The position numbers and the translations under genes were made by a program. A stretch of DNA of 64,000 nt from Ruminococcus sp. YE71 (GTDB lineage: Bacteria; Bacillota; Clostridia; Oscillospirales; Ruminococcaceae): contig NZ_FPIR01000005.1 of assembly GCF_900119155.1 (NCBI RefSeq), forward strand, positions 62,001 to 126,000, read 5' to 3'. The notes under the pieces were generated by a model. The model did not search any database, had not been told where the DNA came from, and saw only the letters and a list, made by a program, of their open reading frames with translations. Each line of letters starts with the position of its first letter. Position 1 is the first letter of the stretch. This document shows positions 34,835-43,975 of the stretch, one piece after another.

Positions 34835-34941
34835 TATATTGCACACATTACGCAACCTTTTGGCATGATTTTGTCAATGACAATTGTATACAAATCGTTA
34901 AGCCAGAAATATTTTCTTCATAAAAAAGATCATCCGTGTTA

Positions 34942-35046
34942 TTAAAGAGACCGAACGGCAATTGTCATCACCGTTCGGTCTCCTTACGCAAAATGTATTA
35001 AAATATGGGGAACTAACTCTCTTGCTGTCTCACTAAAACGATTATA
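34942..35046 (-). ncRNA. Possible small RNA or leader with a sequestered mini-ORF
   Basis: This stretch lies in the 547-base gap between the regulator and the alpha-glucuronidase gene. On the minus strand a TATAAT (35046-35041) precedes a perfect 12-base hairpin (34947-34958 with 34971-34982). An AAGGAG just before the hairpin is partly inside its arm, and a start codon in the loop opens an eight-codon frame (MTIAVRSL) that ends in TAA. It may be a short RNA or a leader of the regulator gene. The -35 and T-run are weak. Confidence 0.28.
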
Positions 35047-35152
35047 CCGCATTATTCCGTATTTTGCTTGCCGAAAATTGCGCTGAGCTACCCAAATATT
35101 GCTATATTCGCATAATGTAACAATAATCACCCACCCAATCGCAATAATCGGT

Positions 35153-35181
35153 TTGCGTTTTTATTTTAGTAATATTATAAT
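35153..35181 (+). promoter_or_regulatory. SigA-type promoter of the alpha-glucuronidase gene
   Basis: TTGCGT at 35153-35158 and TATAAT at 35176-35181 are 17 bases apart. The transcript would start near 35188, about 70 bases before the start codon. The non-consensus -35 fits activator-dependent control by the nearby AraC protein. Confidence 0.65.
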
Positions 35182-35256
35182 TAGTATAGAATGAGATATC
35201 TGTCGTTTTCGGCACAGATGTCCCGACAGATCCACAGTTCCACGGAGGTGTCCTAA

Positions 35257-37194
35257 ATGGAATTTTCACAGCTATGGCTCGGGATAAAGCCTTTGAAAGG
35301 ATGCAGCATCAAGACCATCTCCATCGTCTGCAAGGAGCACGTAGAACAGGCGTGTGCGGCTGTGTGGGAGCTCAGGAACGAGCTTTCGGAGCTTCTGCCT
35401 GAGGTTTCCTTCGTCAGGGGCAGCGCCGATCTCAGCATCAAGCTGTCGATCGCGCCCCTCACCGAGCCCGAGAGCTACACCGTCACCTCGAACGGGACTT
35501 CGGCTTCGGTCACGGGCGGTTCGGGCGTGGGGATACTCTACGGAGTTTTCGCCCTGCTGAGAGGGATACGGCTGTACGGATTCGGCGAGTTTGAAGAGTG
35601 CGGGTCACCTACCTCGCCGCTGAGGATGCTCGACCACTGGGACAATATCGACGGCAGTATCGAGCGCGGTTATTCGGGGCGGTCGTTCTTCTTTAAGGAC
35701 GGCGAACTTCTCATCAACGAGAGGACGGTCACATATGCGCGTCTGCTGGCTTCGGTGGGGATAAACGCCTGCGCGATAAACAACGTCAACGTCCGTTTCG
35801 GAGCCGAAATGCTCATCACCGAAAAGTACTACACAAAGCTGACATCGCTGATCGAGCTGTTCGGACGGTACGGGATAAAGCTCTACATCTGCGTGGATTT
35901 CTCCGCACCCATATCGGTGGGCGGCATCGCCACCGCCGACCCACTCGACCCTGCGGTGCAGTCCTGGTGGAGCGAACACTGTGCGAAGCTGTTCAGCCAC
36001 GTCAAGGGACTGGGCGGTTTCCTCGTCAAAGCCGATTCCGAGGGTCGGCCGGGCCCCTACGCCTACGGACGCGACCACGCCGACGGGGCGAACCTTCTCG
36101 CGAAGGCGATAGCGCCCTACGGCGGAAAGGTTATCTGGAGAGCCTTCGTCTACAACTGTTCGCAGGACTGGCGGGACGAGAAGACCGACCGCGCCTGCTC
36201 GGCGTACGAGACCTTCAAGCCCCTCGACGGCAGGTTCGAGCCGAACGTCATCTTGCAGGTCAAGAACGGCCCGATGGATTTTCAGGTGCGTGAGCCCGTG
36301 CATCCGCTGTTCGGAGCGATGCCTAAAACCAACCTCATGGCGGAGCTTCAGCTCACGCAGGAGTACACGGGTCAGCAGAAGCACGTCTGCTGTCTGATTC
36401 CGATGTTCCGCAGTTTCCTCGATTCGCGTACCTGCTGTGACGCCGAAAACGACTCGGTGGGCGATGTCATCTGCGGTATCTCCGCGGTCTCGAACACGGG
36501 AGACGACTTCTGCTGGACGGGCAGTGAGCTTGCGGCGGCGAACCTCTACGGCTTCGGACGGCTGGCTTTCGACCGTTTCCTCACCGCCGAAAAGATCATC
36601 GCGGAGTGGTGCGCACTGACCTTCGAGGACGAGCTTGCGCGGCGGGTCACTGCCGAGATACTGCTCGGTTCGCACAAGGCTTACGAAGCCTACACGGTTC
36701 CGCTGGGTCTTGGCTGGATGTGCAAGCCGAACCACCACTACGGTCCCGACCCCTGGGGCTACGAATTCGACCGCTGGGGGACTTACAACCGCGCCGACCG
36801 AAACGCTGTCGGAGTTGACCGTTCGCACAGCGGAACGGGCTACGCTGCGCTGTACAACCCGCCCCTCGCAGAGGTGTACGACTCGGTGAACAGCTGTCCC
36901 GACGAGCTGCTGCTATTTTTCCATCGGGTGCCGTATGACCACAGACTGCACAGCGGAAAGACGGTCATTCAGCACATTTACGACGCGCATTTCGAGGGGT
37001 ACGAGCAGGCGGAGCACTTCGCGGAGCTTTGGAAGACCCTCGAAGGCAGGATAGACGAGCGCACTTTCCGAAACGGCTGTGAGAGGTTCACAGAACAGCT
37101 CAGGTGCGCGAGAGAGTGGCGCGACATAGTCAACACCTTTTTCCACAGGCTGTCAGGCATCGACGACGAAAAAGGCAGAACGATATACCCGTAG
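35257..37194 (+). CDS. GH67 alpha-glucuronidase
   Basis: This cytoplasmic enzyme removes (4-O-methyl)glucuronic acid from the ends of xylo-oligosaccharides. The 645-residue protein has the full GH67 pattern: RMLDHWDNIDGSIERGYSG, the acid catalyst Glu in KADSEGRPGP, IWRAFVYN, Asp in KNGPMDFQVREP and Glu in AELQLTQEYTGQ. The last two match the paired catalytic acids of the family. No signal peptide is present. GGAGG precedes ATG 35257. It lies next to a divergent AraC regulator and an acetylesterase, suggesting glucuronoxylan use. The stop is followed at once by a palindromic repeat element. Confidence 0.93.
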   Translation: MEFSQLWLGIKPLKGCSIKTISIVCKEHVEQACAAVWELRNELSELLPEVSFVRGSADLSIKLSIAPLTEPESYTVTSNGTSASVTGGSGVGILYGVFALLRGIRLYGFGEFEECGSPTSPLRMLDHWDNIDGSIERGYSGRSFFFKDGELLINERTVTYARLLASVGINACAINNVNVRFGAEMLITEKYYTKLTSLIELFGRYGIKLYICVDFSAPISVGGIATADPLDPAVQSWWSEHCAKLFSHVKGLGGFLVKADSEGRPGPYAYGRDHADGANLLAKAIAPYGGKVIWRAFVYNCSQDWRDEKTDRACSAYETFKPLDGRFEPNVILQVKNGPMDFQVREPVHPLFGAMPKTNLMAELQLTQEYTGQQKHVCCLIPMFRSFLDSRTCCDAENDSVGDVICGISAVSNTGDDFCWTGSELAAANLYGFGRLAFDRFLTAEKIIAEWCALTFEDELARRVTAEILLGSHKAYEAYTVPLGLGWMCKPNHHYGPDPWGYEFDRWGTYNRADRNAVGVDRSHSGTGYAALYNPPLAEVYDSVNSCPDELLLFFHRVPYDHRLHSGKTVIQHIYDAHFEGYEQAEHFAELWKTLEGRIDERTFRNGCERFTEQLRCAREWRDIVNTFFHRLSGIDDEKGRTIYP

Positions 37195-37198
37195 ATCA

Positions 37199-37525
37199 CC
37201 AATTCGGTTGTGTATTGCCGCGAATGACGATTTACCGTACTGACTGCGTGATCTGCCGGGGAAAACCTTTCTGAAGAAAGGTTCTTCCCCAGACCCCTTT
37301 CCAAAGACTTCTGATTCTTTTTGGCAGGGGGCAGACGTTCTTTTAAAATGCGGCGAATATCCCCATTTTGCTATCTTTTTGGAAAAGCAGCTGCCCCCTG
37401 CCAAAAAGAATCAGAAGTTTTAGGGAGGGGGTTTGGGGGATGACCCTTTTTCAAAAGGGGCTCCCCCAATAAGTCACGCAGTCAGCACGGTAAATCGTCA
37501 TTTGCAGCAATACATAACGAAATTG
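37199..37525. repeat. Large compound palindromic repeat element, copy 1
   Basis: The 327-base element has outer arms of about 52 bases at 37199-37250 and 37474-37525 (46 of 52 positions pair) that start CAATT. Inner arms of 28 bases at 37307-37334 and 37391-37418 pair perfectly. Smaller hairpins such as AACCTTTCTGAAGAAAGGTT lie between, and a 56-base centre remains. No open frame or transposase is present. Relatives of its arms occur at 44717-45083. It resembles a MITE or a large REP-like element and may terminate the alpha-glucuronidase transcript. Confidence 0.85.
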
Positions 37526-37534
37526 AGGTTCCGT

Positions 37535-37579
37535 AAAAAACAGACCCGAAAGCAGACGTCAGGGCGCTTTCGGGTCTGT
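37535..37579 (-). terminator. Terminator of the AraC gene
   Basis: A 14-base stem ACAGACCCGAAAGC/GCTTTCGGGTCTGT (37540-37553 and 37566-37579) is followed on the minus strand by six T. It lies 18 bases beyond the stop codon of the regulator. Confidence 0.88.
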
Positions 37580-37597
37580 TGTACGTATTTTCGGACA

Positions 37598-38464
37598 TCA
37601 AACCGTATTATTTGCAGTGTTGTTTGCGGTGCGGAACAGCTTCCTGAACTCGGAAGGTGTACAGCCCTTTATCTCCTTGAACACGCGGTTGAAGGTAGTC
37701 AGGCTGGAAAAGCCCACCTGCATCGCCGCATCGGTCACGGACATATCCTCGTCAAGAAGCAGCAGCTCGGCAGCCTTGATGCGCCGCTGGTTCAGGTAGG
37801 TGATGAACGTAGTGGAGCTGTATTTCTTGAATATGCGCGAGAAATGGTATTTGCTGTAGCCTGCCAGGTCTGCCAGGTCGTCGAGCGTGATGTCGTACAT
37901 ATAGTTCTTCTCGATGTACTTGAGTATCATGCGGAACTTGTCGGCATACTTCTCGTCCTCGCCGAGACTTACGGCGCTGAGTTTGTACTCTTTTATCCTC
38001 GCCAGCATCGTGAGCAGCTTGATGTAGATATACACCTCGGTCACTTCGCCGAAGTCGGAATAGAGCGCGTAAATGTCCGCAAGGATGTTTGTCAGCGAGA
38101 TAAGGAATTCGCTGTCGTATTCGGAATTGATGAGCACGGGCGTGCTCAGAAGCCCGTAAAGCTCGGACAATGCGGGATTGTCGCCGATGCTTCGGTTGTC
38201 GAACAGGAAGAACAGCCGCCTGCCTTTCTGCGCTTTCATCGAGTGGAGCGAACCTGCGGGGATGATAAGGATATCACGCTCGTTCAGCAGGTATTCGTTT
38301 CCGTCGCAGACCGCCGAGAAATGGTTGGTCAGCGGCATGATGATCTCGATGGCGTTGTGCCAGTGTACGGGATATTCTTCGTAGTCGATGTTGTCATAGA
38401 TCAGTACGCTTCGGTTTTCGGTATAGTCAACAGTTTCATAGTCGCCGTCAAGATGTACTATCAT
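37598..38464 (-). CDS. AraC-family transcriptional regulator
   Basis: The 288-residue protein has an N-terminal cupin sensor (HWHNAIEIIMPL, IIPAGSLHSMKA) and a C-terminal pair of helix-turn-helix motifs (ITLDDLADLAGYSKYHFSRIFKKY and MSVTDAAMQVGFSSLTTFNRVFKE, ending TPSEFRKLF). ATG 38464 is taken because the cupin begins there, although its ribosome site (GGGGGG) is weak. It is divergent from the acetylesterase and lies between two carbohydrate genes, so it probably activates them in response to a xylan sugar. Confidence 0.9.
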   Translation of the reverse strand: MIVHLDGDYETVDYTENRSVLIYDNIDYEEYPVHWHNAIEIIMPLTNHFSAVCDGNEYLLNERDILIIPAGSLHSMKAQKGRRLFFLFDNRSIGDNPALSELYGLLSTPVLINSEYDSEFLISLTNILADIYALYSDFGEVTEVYIYIKLLTMLARIKEYKLSAVSLGEDEKYADKFRMILKYIEKNYMYDITLDDLADLAGYSKYHFSRIFKKYSSTTFITYLNQRRIKAAELLLLDEDMSVTDAAMQVGFSSLTTFNRVFKEIKGCTPSEFRKLFRTANNTANNTV

Positions 38465-38692
38465 AACGAATCGCCCCCCGATATTCAGATTTAATACATT
38501 ATTGCGCGGATTTTTTTCTATACATCTTAAATTATACCATATTACGCCGATCATTTCAAGCAATTTTGTAAAAAATAGCGGAATTTTTCGTAAAAAAAGC
38601 AGTTTTTCCAGAAAAAAGCGCAACAAACGATAAGAAAAACCTATATCTTTGAGGTATAATTGAGATAAGAGACTATATCGGGAGTGATGGAC

Positions 38693-40546
38693 ATGAGTTT
38701 TTCGGTCATGAGGTATATCGCAGACGGGGCGGTATTGCAGTGCGGAGAGCCTTTTGAGCTGTTCGGACACAGCGAGCCCTCGGCTGAGGTCACGCTGACG
38801 CTGACGCATGGCGGAAAAGTGACCGCAAAAGTGACTTCGCGTGCGGACGACAGCGGCAGATTCACAGCGGTGATACCTGCTGTTTCGGGCGGTTTTGAGA
38901 GCTATGAGCTGGAGCTTCTCAGCGGCGGCGAACAGCTGTTCTTCACGGACATCCTGTTCGGCGAGGTGTTCCACATCTCGGGGCAGTCGAACATGGAGCT
39001 TCCGCTGAGGAGGACTTACCATCCCTTCAAGCCTTTTGAGCACCGCGAGTGCGGCTTTATCCGCGAGTTCAGAGTGCCCGTGGAGTGCTGTTTCACGCCC
39101 GACTATGAGGACGAGGACTTCCGCGGCGGCTATTGGATGAGAGCCGAGGGCGAGCAGATGCTCGGAATGAGCGGCGCTGGCTACTACTTTGCGCTGGTGC
39201 TGATGGACGAGCTGAAATGCCCTGTCGGTCTGCTGAACACCTCGGCAGGCGGATGCGCGATAGAGAGCCGTATGCCTGCCCCGATGCTTAGGGACATCGG
39301 CGGCTACGAGGACAGGCTCGGAAGCTATGCCGACCCCGACTTCATGAAAAACCGTGCCGACAGCGACGCCGCAGATATGCGCAGGTGGTACGAAACGCTC
39401 GGAAGGCTCGACAGAGTGGGGGAAACGGTCTTTGGCGAGGATTTCATTCCCGAAGGGCGGATGAACATACCGCTATATTTCCGCGAGACGGATGAGCTGA
39501 AAGGGTTCAGCGGTCGGGTGTGGATGAGGAAAAAGTTCGTCATCCACGAGAGCACCGAGCTTCGGGACGCGGAGCTGATACTCGGAAATATCATAGACAA
39601 CGACCGCGCATACATCAACGGCGAAAAGGTCGGCGAAACGGGGTATATGTATCCGCCGAGATACTACCGCTTCGACCCTTCGGTGCTCAGACACGGCGAG
39701 AACACGGCGGTCGTCTGCATGGAGGTCAAGGGCGGCGACGGCGGATTCGTCCGCGGCAAGGACTACTGCCTGAAAGTCGGCGGCGAGGTCATCGACCTGT
39801 CGGGCGAGTGGGAGTACACCGCCGTCAGGACAGAGACGCTGAGCCCGTCGGTGTTCTTCCCCGAGCTCCCGATGGCGCTGTGGGCGGCGATGACCACGCC
39901 AGCATTCCGCGTGAACATCCGCGGTATGCTGTGGTATCAGGGTGAGACAAACACATGGCACCCCGAGAAGTACTTCGGGCTGTTCGCACGGTTCACGGAA
40001 CTGGTTCGTGAGAGGTGCGGCAAGGAACTGCCCATCATCACCGTACAGCTCCCGAACTTCGCAGGTCACGGCGGGACGGTGGGCACGAACTGGGCGGTGC
40101 TGAGACTACAGCAGGAGAAATGCACCGAACTTCCGAACTGCGGCATGGCGGTGACAATCGGCTGCGGCGAGTCGAACGACCTGCACCCCATCGACAAAAA
40201 GACCGTCGGCGAACGGCTTGCATGGGAGACTCTGGAGCTGGTCTACGGCAGGAAGATGAAAGAAAAGAGCAGGTGCGTTTCGGCGGAGTGGTCGGACGGG
40301 AAAGTGACCCTGACGTTCAGCGCCGAGACAGAGCTCGTCAACTCCCCTGCCCTGTACTTCGAGGCGGTATGCGGCGGAAAGGCTGTTACCCTCGCCGCGG
40401 AAAAGACCTCGCCGCACACGGTGGTGCTCCCTTGCGCGGCTAAGCCCGAACAGGTCAGGTACGCTTTCAACGACGACCCCTCAGAGCCCGACCTGTTCAG
40501 CAGGGACGGTCTGCCCGTCGCGCCCTTTGTTTTCGACATCACTTGA
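38693..40546 (+). CDS. SGNH acetylesterase (sialate O-acetylesterase/acetylxylan esterase type)
   Basis: The 617-residue protein shows the SASA (DUF303) esterase pattern: SGQSNMELPL near residue 98 with the catalytic Ser, WYQGETNTWHPEKY with the conserved GE, and NDLHPIDKKTVGERLA with the Asp-His pair. An inserted beta-sandwich lies near residues 275-370. Starts at 38684, 38687 and 38693 share one frame; ATG 38693 has GGGAG eight bases upstream. There is no signal peptide, so it acts in the cytoplasm, probably removing acetyl groups from xylo-oligosaccharides. The divergent AraC gene is its likely regulator. Confidence 0.85.
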   Translation: MSFSVMRYIADGAVLQCGEPFELFGHSEPSAEVTLTLTHGGKVTAKVTSRADDSGRFTAVIPAVSGGFESYELELLSGGEQLFFTDILFGEVFHISGQSNMELPLRRTYHPFKPFEHRECGFIREFRVPVECCFTPDYEDEDFRGGYWMRAEGEQMLGMSGAGYYFALVLMDELKCPVGLLNTSAGGCAIESRMPAPMLRDIGGYEDRLGSYADPDFMKNRADSDAADMRRWYETLGRLDRVGETVFGEDFIPEGRMNIPLYFRETDELKGFSGRVWMRKKFVIHESTELRDAELILGNIIDNDRAYINGEKVGETGYMYPPRYYRFDPSVLRHGENTAVVCMEVKGGDGGFVRGKDYCLKVGGEVIDLSGEWEYTAVRTETLSPSVFFPELPMALWAAMTTPAFRVNIRGMLWYQGETNTWHPEKYFGLFARFTELVRERCGKELPIITVQLPNFAGHGGTVGTNWAVLRLQQEKCTELPNCGMAVTIGCGESNDLHPIDKKTVGERLAWETLELVYGRKMKEKSRCVSAEWSDGKVTLTFSAETELVNSPALYFEAVCGGKAVTLAAEKTSPHTVVLPCAAKPEQVRYAFNDDPSEPDLFSRDGLPVAPFVFDIT

Positions 40547-40571
40547 CTTCTGCAAAGAATCGTTGTATAAT
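40543..40571 (+). promoter_or_regulatory. SigA-type promoter of the serpin gene
   Basis: TTGACT at 40543-40548 and TATAAT at 40566-40571 are 17 bases apart. The -35 overlaps the stop codon of the upstream esterase, and the serpin start is 50 bases further on. Confidence 0.8.
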
Positions 40572-40620
40572 GGATAAAAACCATCACACGACAGATGCAT
40601 AAAAAGCAAAGGAGGAACGA

Positions 40621-42054
40621 ATGATGTTCAGGAACAACAAGGCTCTGGCGGCAATAATGTGCGCACTTGCGGTGAGTGCTTCCTCCTGCGGTTCGGTGGC
40701 GGAGAACGGCGAGTCGAAGAGCGAGACCACGACCACTGCGGCGACGGCCGCTCCGCAGACGGAGACCGAAACCGAGACCACAGCCACAGCCGCCGAAACG
40801 ACCACAACGTCAAAAAACACCGAGCCCGAGGAAGTGCCCCCCGAGGAAAAGGACTCCGACGGCATCACCCCCTACACCGAAATAAAGCCCTGCATGAAGA
40901 ACGGCGAGTTCGCGGCCGCCATGACGCAGTTCACGGCCGACCTTTACAGACAGACCACAATCTACGGCGAAAGCGTCGGAAAGGGTGCGCTGGCAGGCGA
41001 GAACGACCTTATCTCGGGGTGCTCGGCGATGCTTGCTTTCGGGATGTGCGCCAACGGCATGGACGGCAACACCCTCGAAGAAACGCTGACCGCCCTCAGG
41101 ATGAAAGACCTCGACACCCTCAACTCCAACGCGGGAACGCTGATGAGCAAGTTTGAGGGGGAGGACGCTGTGATGAAAGCCGCCAACGGCATCTGGATAA
41201 ACAGTGAGCATACCTTCAAGACCAAGCAGGATTATCTTGACTTCTGCGCGGAGAAGTTCAAGTCGGATGTGAATTTCAAGCCTTTCAACGACACGACCAA
41301 GGATGAGATAAACAGCTGGGTCAGCGACAAGACCCACGGCATGATACCGAGCGTAATCGACTCCTTCGACGACGATCAGGTCATGGCTCTGATAAACTGC
41401 ATCTGCTTCGAGGACACATGGCAGGATCAGATAGAGGAAGAGAACGTCAACGACGGCATCTTCAAGGCTGCGGACGGCAGCGAGCAAAAATGTCAGATGC
41501 TCCACGGAGGCGAGAAAAGCTACAACAGCAACGATACCTTCGAGGGTTTCGTGAAGAAGTATTCCGACTCGGATTTCTACTTCGCGGCCATGCTCCCGTA
41601 TGAGGGCGTGACCATCGACCAGGCGATAAACTCGCTGTCGGCGGAGAGCATCGCGGATTTCCTCTACCGAAAGAACGATAATGTAGATGTGAATTACCGT
41701 ATTCCCGAATTCACATACGACTACGACACTTCCCTTTCGGAGAGCATGATGGGGCTCGGCTGTCTCGAAGCCTTTGAAAGCGGCAATTTCCACAAGATGC
41801 TCGAATACAGCGATGAAAACGGCGAGACGGTGAACATCTCCAGCTCTCTGCAAAAGACCCACATCGAGTTCGACCGCCACGGCACAAAGGCTGCTGCTGC
41901 GACTCATGTTGGTGTCACGGCTGCGGGGGCGGCTATCAAGCCCGTGCGCCAGAAAAAGACCATCGTGTTCGACAGACCGTTCATGTACATGATAGTATAC
42001 CACGGCGAGGACGGAGATTTCCCCGTATTCATCGGCACGGTCAACAAGATATAA
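40621..42054 (+). CDS. Serpin-type protease inhibitor lipoprotein
   Basis: Serpins trap proteases by a large conformational change. The 477-residue protein starts with a lipoprotein-like signal (ALAAIMCALAVSASSC, likely lipidated Cys), then a Thr/Glu-rich spacer, then the serpin fold from about residue 95. The C-terminal hinge HGTKAAAATHVGVTAAGAA is small-residue rich as in inhibitory serpins, and VFDRPFMYMI is the typical strand after the reactive loop. AAAGGAGG precedes ATG 40621/40624. It has its own promoter and terminator. It may protect surface enzymes from proteases in the gut. Confidence 0.93.
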   Translation: MMFRNNKALAAIMCALAVSASSCGSVAENGESKSETTTTAATAAPQTETETETTATAAETTTTSKNTEPEEVPPEEKDSDGITPYTEIKPCMKNGEFAAAMTQFTADLYRQTTIYGESVGKGALAGENDLISGCSAMLAFGMCANGMDGNTLEETLTALRMKDLDTLNSNAGTLMSKFEGEDAVMKAANGIWINSEHTFKTKQDYLDFCAEKFKSDVNFKPFNDTTKDEINSWVSDKTHGMIPSVIDSFDDDQVMALINCICFEDTWQDQIEEENVNDGIFKAADGSEQKCQMLHGGEKSYNSNDTFEGFVKKYSDSDFYFAAMLPYEGVTIDQAINSLSAESIADFLYRKNDNVDVNYRIPEFTYDYDTSLSESMMGLGCLEAFESGNFHKMLEYSDENGETVNISSSLQKTHIEFDRHGTKAAAATHVGVTAAGAAIKPVRQKKTIVFDRPFMYMIVYHGEDGDFPVFIGTVNKI

Positions 42055-42066
42055 CTGTACAGAAAA

Positions 42067-42106
42067 TCACCCCGAAGCCGTTTCAGACTTCGGGGTGACG
42101 CTTTTT
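42067..42106 (+). terminator. Terminator of the serpin gene
   Basis: The 11-base stem TCACCCCGAAG/CTTCGGGGTGA with a ten-base loop is followed by CGCTTTTT. On the minus strand a run TTTTCT follows, so it may also serve the convergent EAL gene. Confidence 0.88.
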
Positions 42107-42108
42107 CT

Positions 42109-43803
42109 TCAAATATAGCACGGATACTCGGGGTTATCGAGCCGCGACTCGAACTCCTCAAGGGGCAGGGGCTTGTCGAAAAGGAAGCCCTGTGCAAGGT
42201 TGCAGTTGTTCTCGCGGAGGACCTTGAGCTGTCGGTGCGTCTCAACGCCCTCAGCCACACATTCGAGCCCAAGCTCGCGTGCCATTGCGACAACGTGCTT
42301 GAACATCACGCTGCGGGTGCTGTAGGGATCGTCCTTCTCGACGGGGAGAAAACTGCGGTCAACTTTCAGAACGTCCCACGGGATGTCGCGGATGAGGTTG
42401 AGGGACGAGTAGCCGATGCCGAAATCATCCACCGAGGTGTAGACGCCTTCCTGCTGGAGGCCGCCAACCACACGTTTCAGCGCGTTGAACTCGATGTCGG
42501 TGGTGGTCTCGGTAAGCTCGATCTCTATGTAGCGGTGGGGGATGCCCACGCTGTCGATAATGTTGGTGATGGTGCCGAGCAGGTCGGCGTTCATCATGTG
42601 CTTGCGCGAAAGGTTGACCGAGATTCGGACGACTTTCCTGCCCTCATCCAGCCAGCGGCGGATATCCTTGCAGACGTGTTCGAGCATATACAGGTCGAGA
42701 CGGCAGATGTCGATGGTCTGTTCGAGCGCGGGGATGAAGTCCATCGGCGGTATGACCTCGCCGTCCCTGAACCATCGGCAGAGCGCTTCGGCACCGCAGA
42801 GCTCACCCGTATCGGTATTGACCTTCGGCTGGTAGAATACCTTGAATTCCTCGTTCCTGAGGGCTTCGGGGAAGAGTTTCTGCACGCGGCTGATACGCTC
42901 CTTGCGTGCAAGGAGCTCCTCGCTGAAATATACGATATTCTCGCCGCCGCTGCTCTGTGCGGAGTGCCCCGTCACGAGTATCTTTTCGAGCACCTCACCC
43001 TGGTCGTGGATGACCATCCCGTCGGGGATGACGAACACGCCCACCGACGAACTTACGATAACGGGCGTTTCGGCACTTTCATACCTGACGTTTGTCTCAG
43101 TCAGGTACTCCAGTATCGGGTCGAGGTTTTCCTTTCTGAAAAAAGCGATGAAATTGTCGCCGCCGAGACGGAACGTTCTGCCGTCCTCGCCGATGATCTT
43201 CGTCAGCCCTGCGAAATGGCTGTTCATTACCATGTCGCCTGCGACTCTGCCTATTTCCTGGTTGATAAGCCCGAAATGCCGCAGGTTGTAGTAAAGACCC
43301 ACCATCCCGTCCATCTTGCCGACGCCGAGTTTTCCGTCAAGATAATGCCTGATACTGCGAAGATTCGGGTAGCCCGAGTCGTCGGTGAAGGACAGTTCCT
43401 CAACAAGACTGCGCAGTCTGTTGCGGCTGATATAGCTGACGGTGGAGCGCATGACGAGATCGACCTTGCGCAGCTCGTCCTCGTTCAGCGGGTCGGTATC
43501 GGGGGTCATATATACGTCCATCGTGACGATCGTCATGATACTGCTGACGATACGCACATGGTGAACGAGTTCATCCTCTTTGTGCAGGTCAAAACAGCAC
43601 ATCGTCTCGCCGACACCCATCATTTCCTCACGCGGATTGCGGTAGACCCTCGTCACGCCCTTTGACAGGCGAAACATCAGCGATATCTCTATCAGTATCT
43701 GCTCTATCCTTGAGACCTCCTGAGTATCGGTACCCGACATCTCGTAGATAAGCTCGGCGAACAATTCGTTAAATCTCATATCATTATTATAATCATCAGT
43801 CAC
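42109..43803 (-). CDS. EAL-domain cyclic-di-GMP phosphodiesterase with degenerate GGDEF
   Basis: The 564-residue soluble protein has an N-terminal region of unknown fold (residues 1-140), a degenerate diguanylate cyclase domain whose active-site motif reads RLGGDNF instead of GGDEF, and a C-terminal EAL domain. The EAL domain keeps GAEALCRW, EIELTETTTD, DDFGIGYSSL, LKVDRSF and CVAEGVET, so c-di-GMP hydrolysis is likely, with the GGDEF domain perhaps sensing GTP. The start is GTG 43803, nine bases after GGGGAG. No other c-di-GMP gene is in the window. Confidence 0.9.
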   Translation of the reverse strand: MTDDYNNDMRFNELFAELIYEMSGTDTQEVSRIEQILIEISLMFRLSKGVTRVYRNPREEMMGVGETMCCFDLHKEDELVHHVRIVSSIMTIVTMDVYMTPDTDPLNEDELRKVDLVMRSTVSYISRNRLRSLVEELSFTDDSGYPNLRSIRHYLDGKLGVGKMDGMVGLYYNLRHFGLINQEIGRVAGDMVMNSHFAGLTKIIGEDGRTFRLGGDNFIAFFRKENLDPILEYLTETNVRYESAETPVIVSSSVGVFVIPDGMVIHDQGEVLEKILVTGHSAQSSGGENIVYFSEELLARKERISRVQKLFPEALRNEEFKVFYQPKVNTDTGELCGAEALCRWFRDGEVIPPMDFIPALEQTIDICRLDLYMLEHVCKDIRRWLDEGRKVVRISVNLSRKHMMNADLLGTITNIIDSVGIPHRYIEIELTETTTDIEFNALKRVVGGLQQEGVYTSVDDFGIGYSSLNLIRDIPWDVLKVDRSFLPVEKDDPYSTRSVMFKHVVAMARELGLECVAEGVETHRQLKVLRENNCNLAQGFLFDKPLPLEEFESRLDNPEYPCYI

Positions 43804-43872
43804 TTCGATCAGCTCCCCTTTTTTTACGTGTTTGCCAGATAATTACAATCGATTCATTCTATATCTAATCAT

Positions 43873-43901
43873 ATTATAACATATTTTTCATAAAAAATCA
43901 A
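43873..43901 (-). promoter_or_regulatory. SigA-type promoter of the EAL gene
   Basis: On the minus strand TTGATT (43901-43896) and TATAAT (43878-43873) are 17 bases apart, with TGT before the -10. The start codon is 70 bases downstream. Confidence 0.75.
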
Positions 43902-43975
43902 GTCTTTGGTAAAAAAATCAAATTTTCACTTAATTAACGCAATTTTCGGAGAAATCGAAAGAATTTCAGGCATAA

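Noticed and set aside
35605-36828. An open frame of 407 codons antisense to the alpha-glucuronidase
   Set aside because: Low-complexity Val/Arg/Gly composition, and the catalytic motifs of the opposite strand explain the sequence.
37199-37525. Possible insertion sequence
   Set aside because: The inverted repeats suggest mobility, but there is no transposase frame, so it is listed as a repeat.
38465-39043. A long N-terminal extension of the AraC protein
   Set aside because: It overlaps the divergent esterase and has no homology; the cupin domain starts at ATG 38464.
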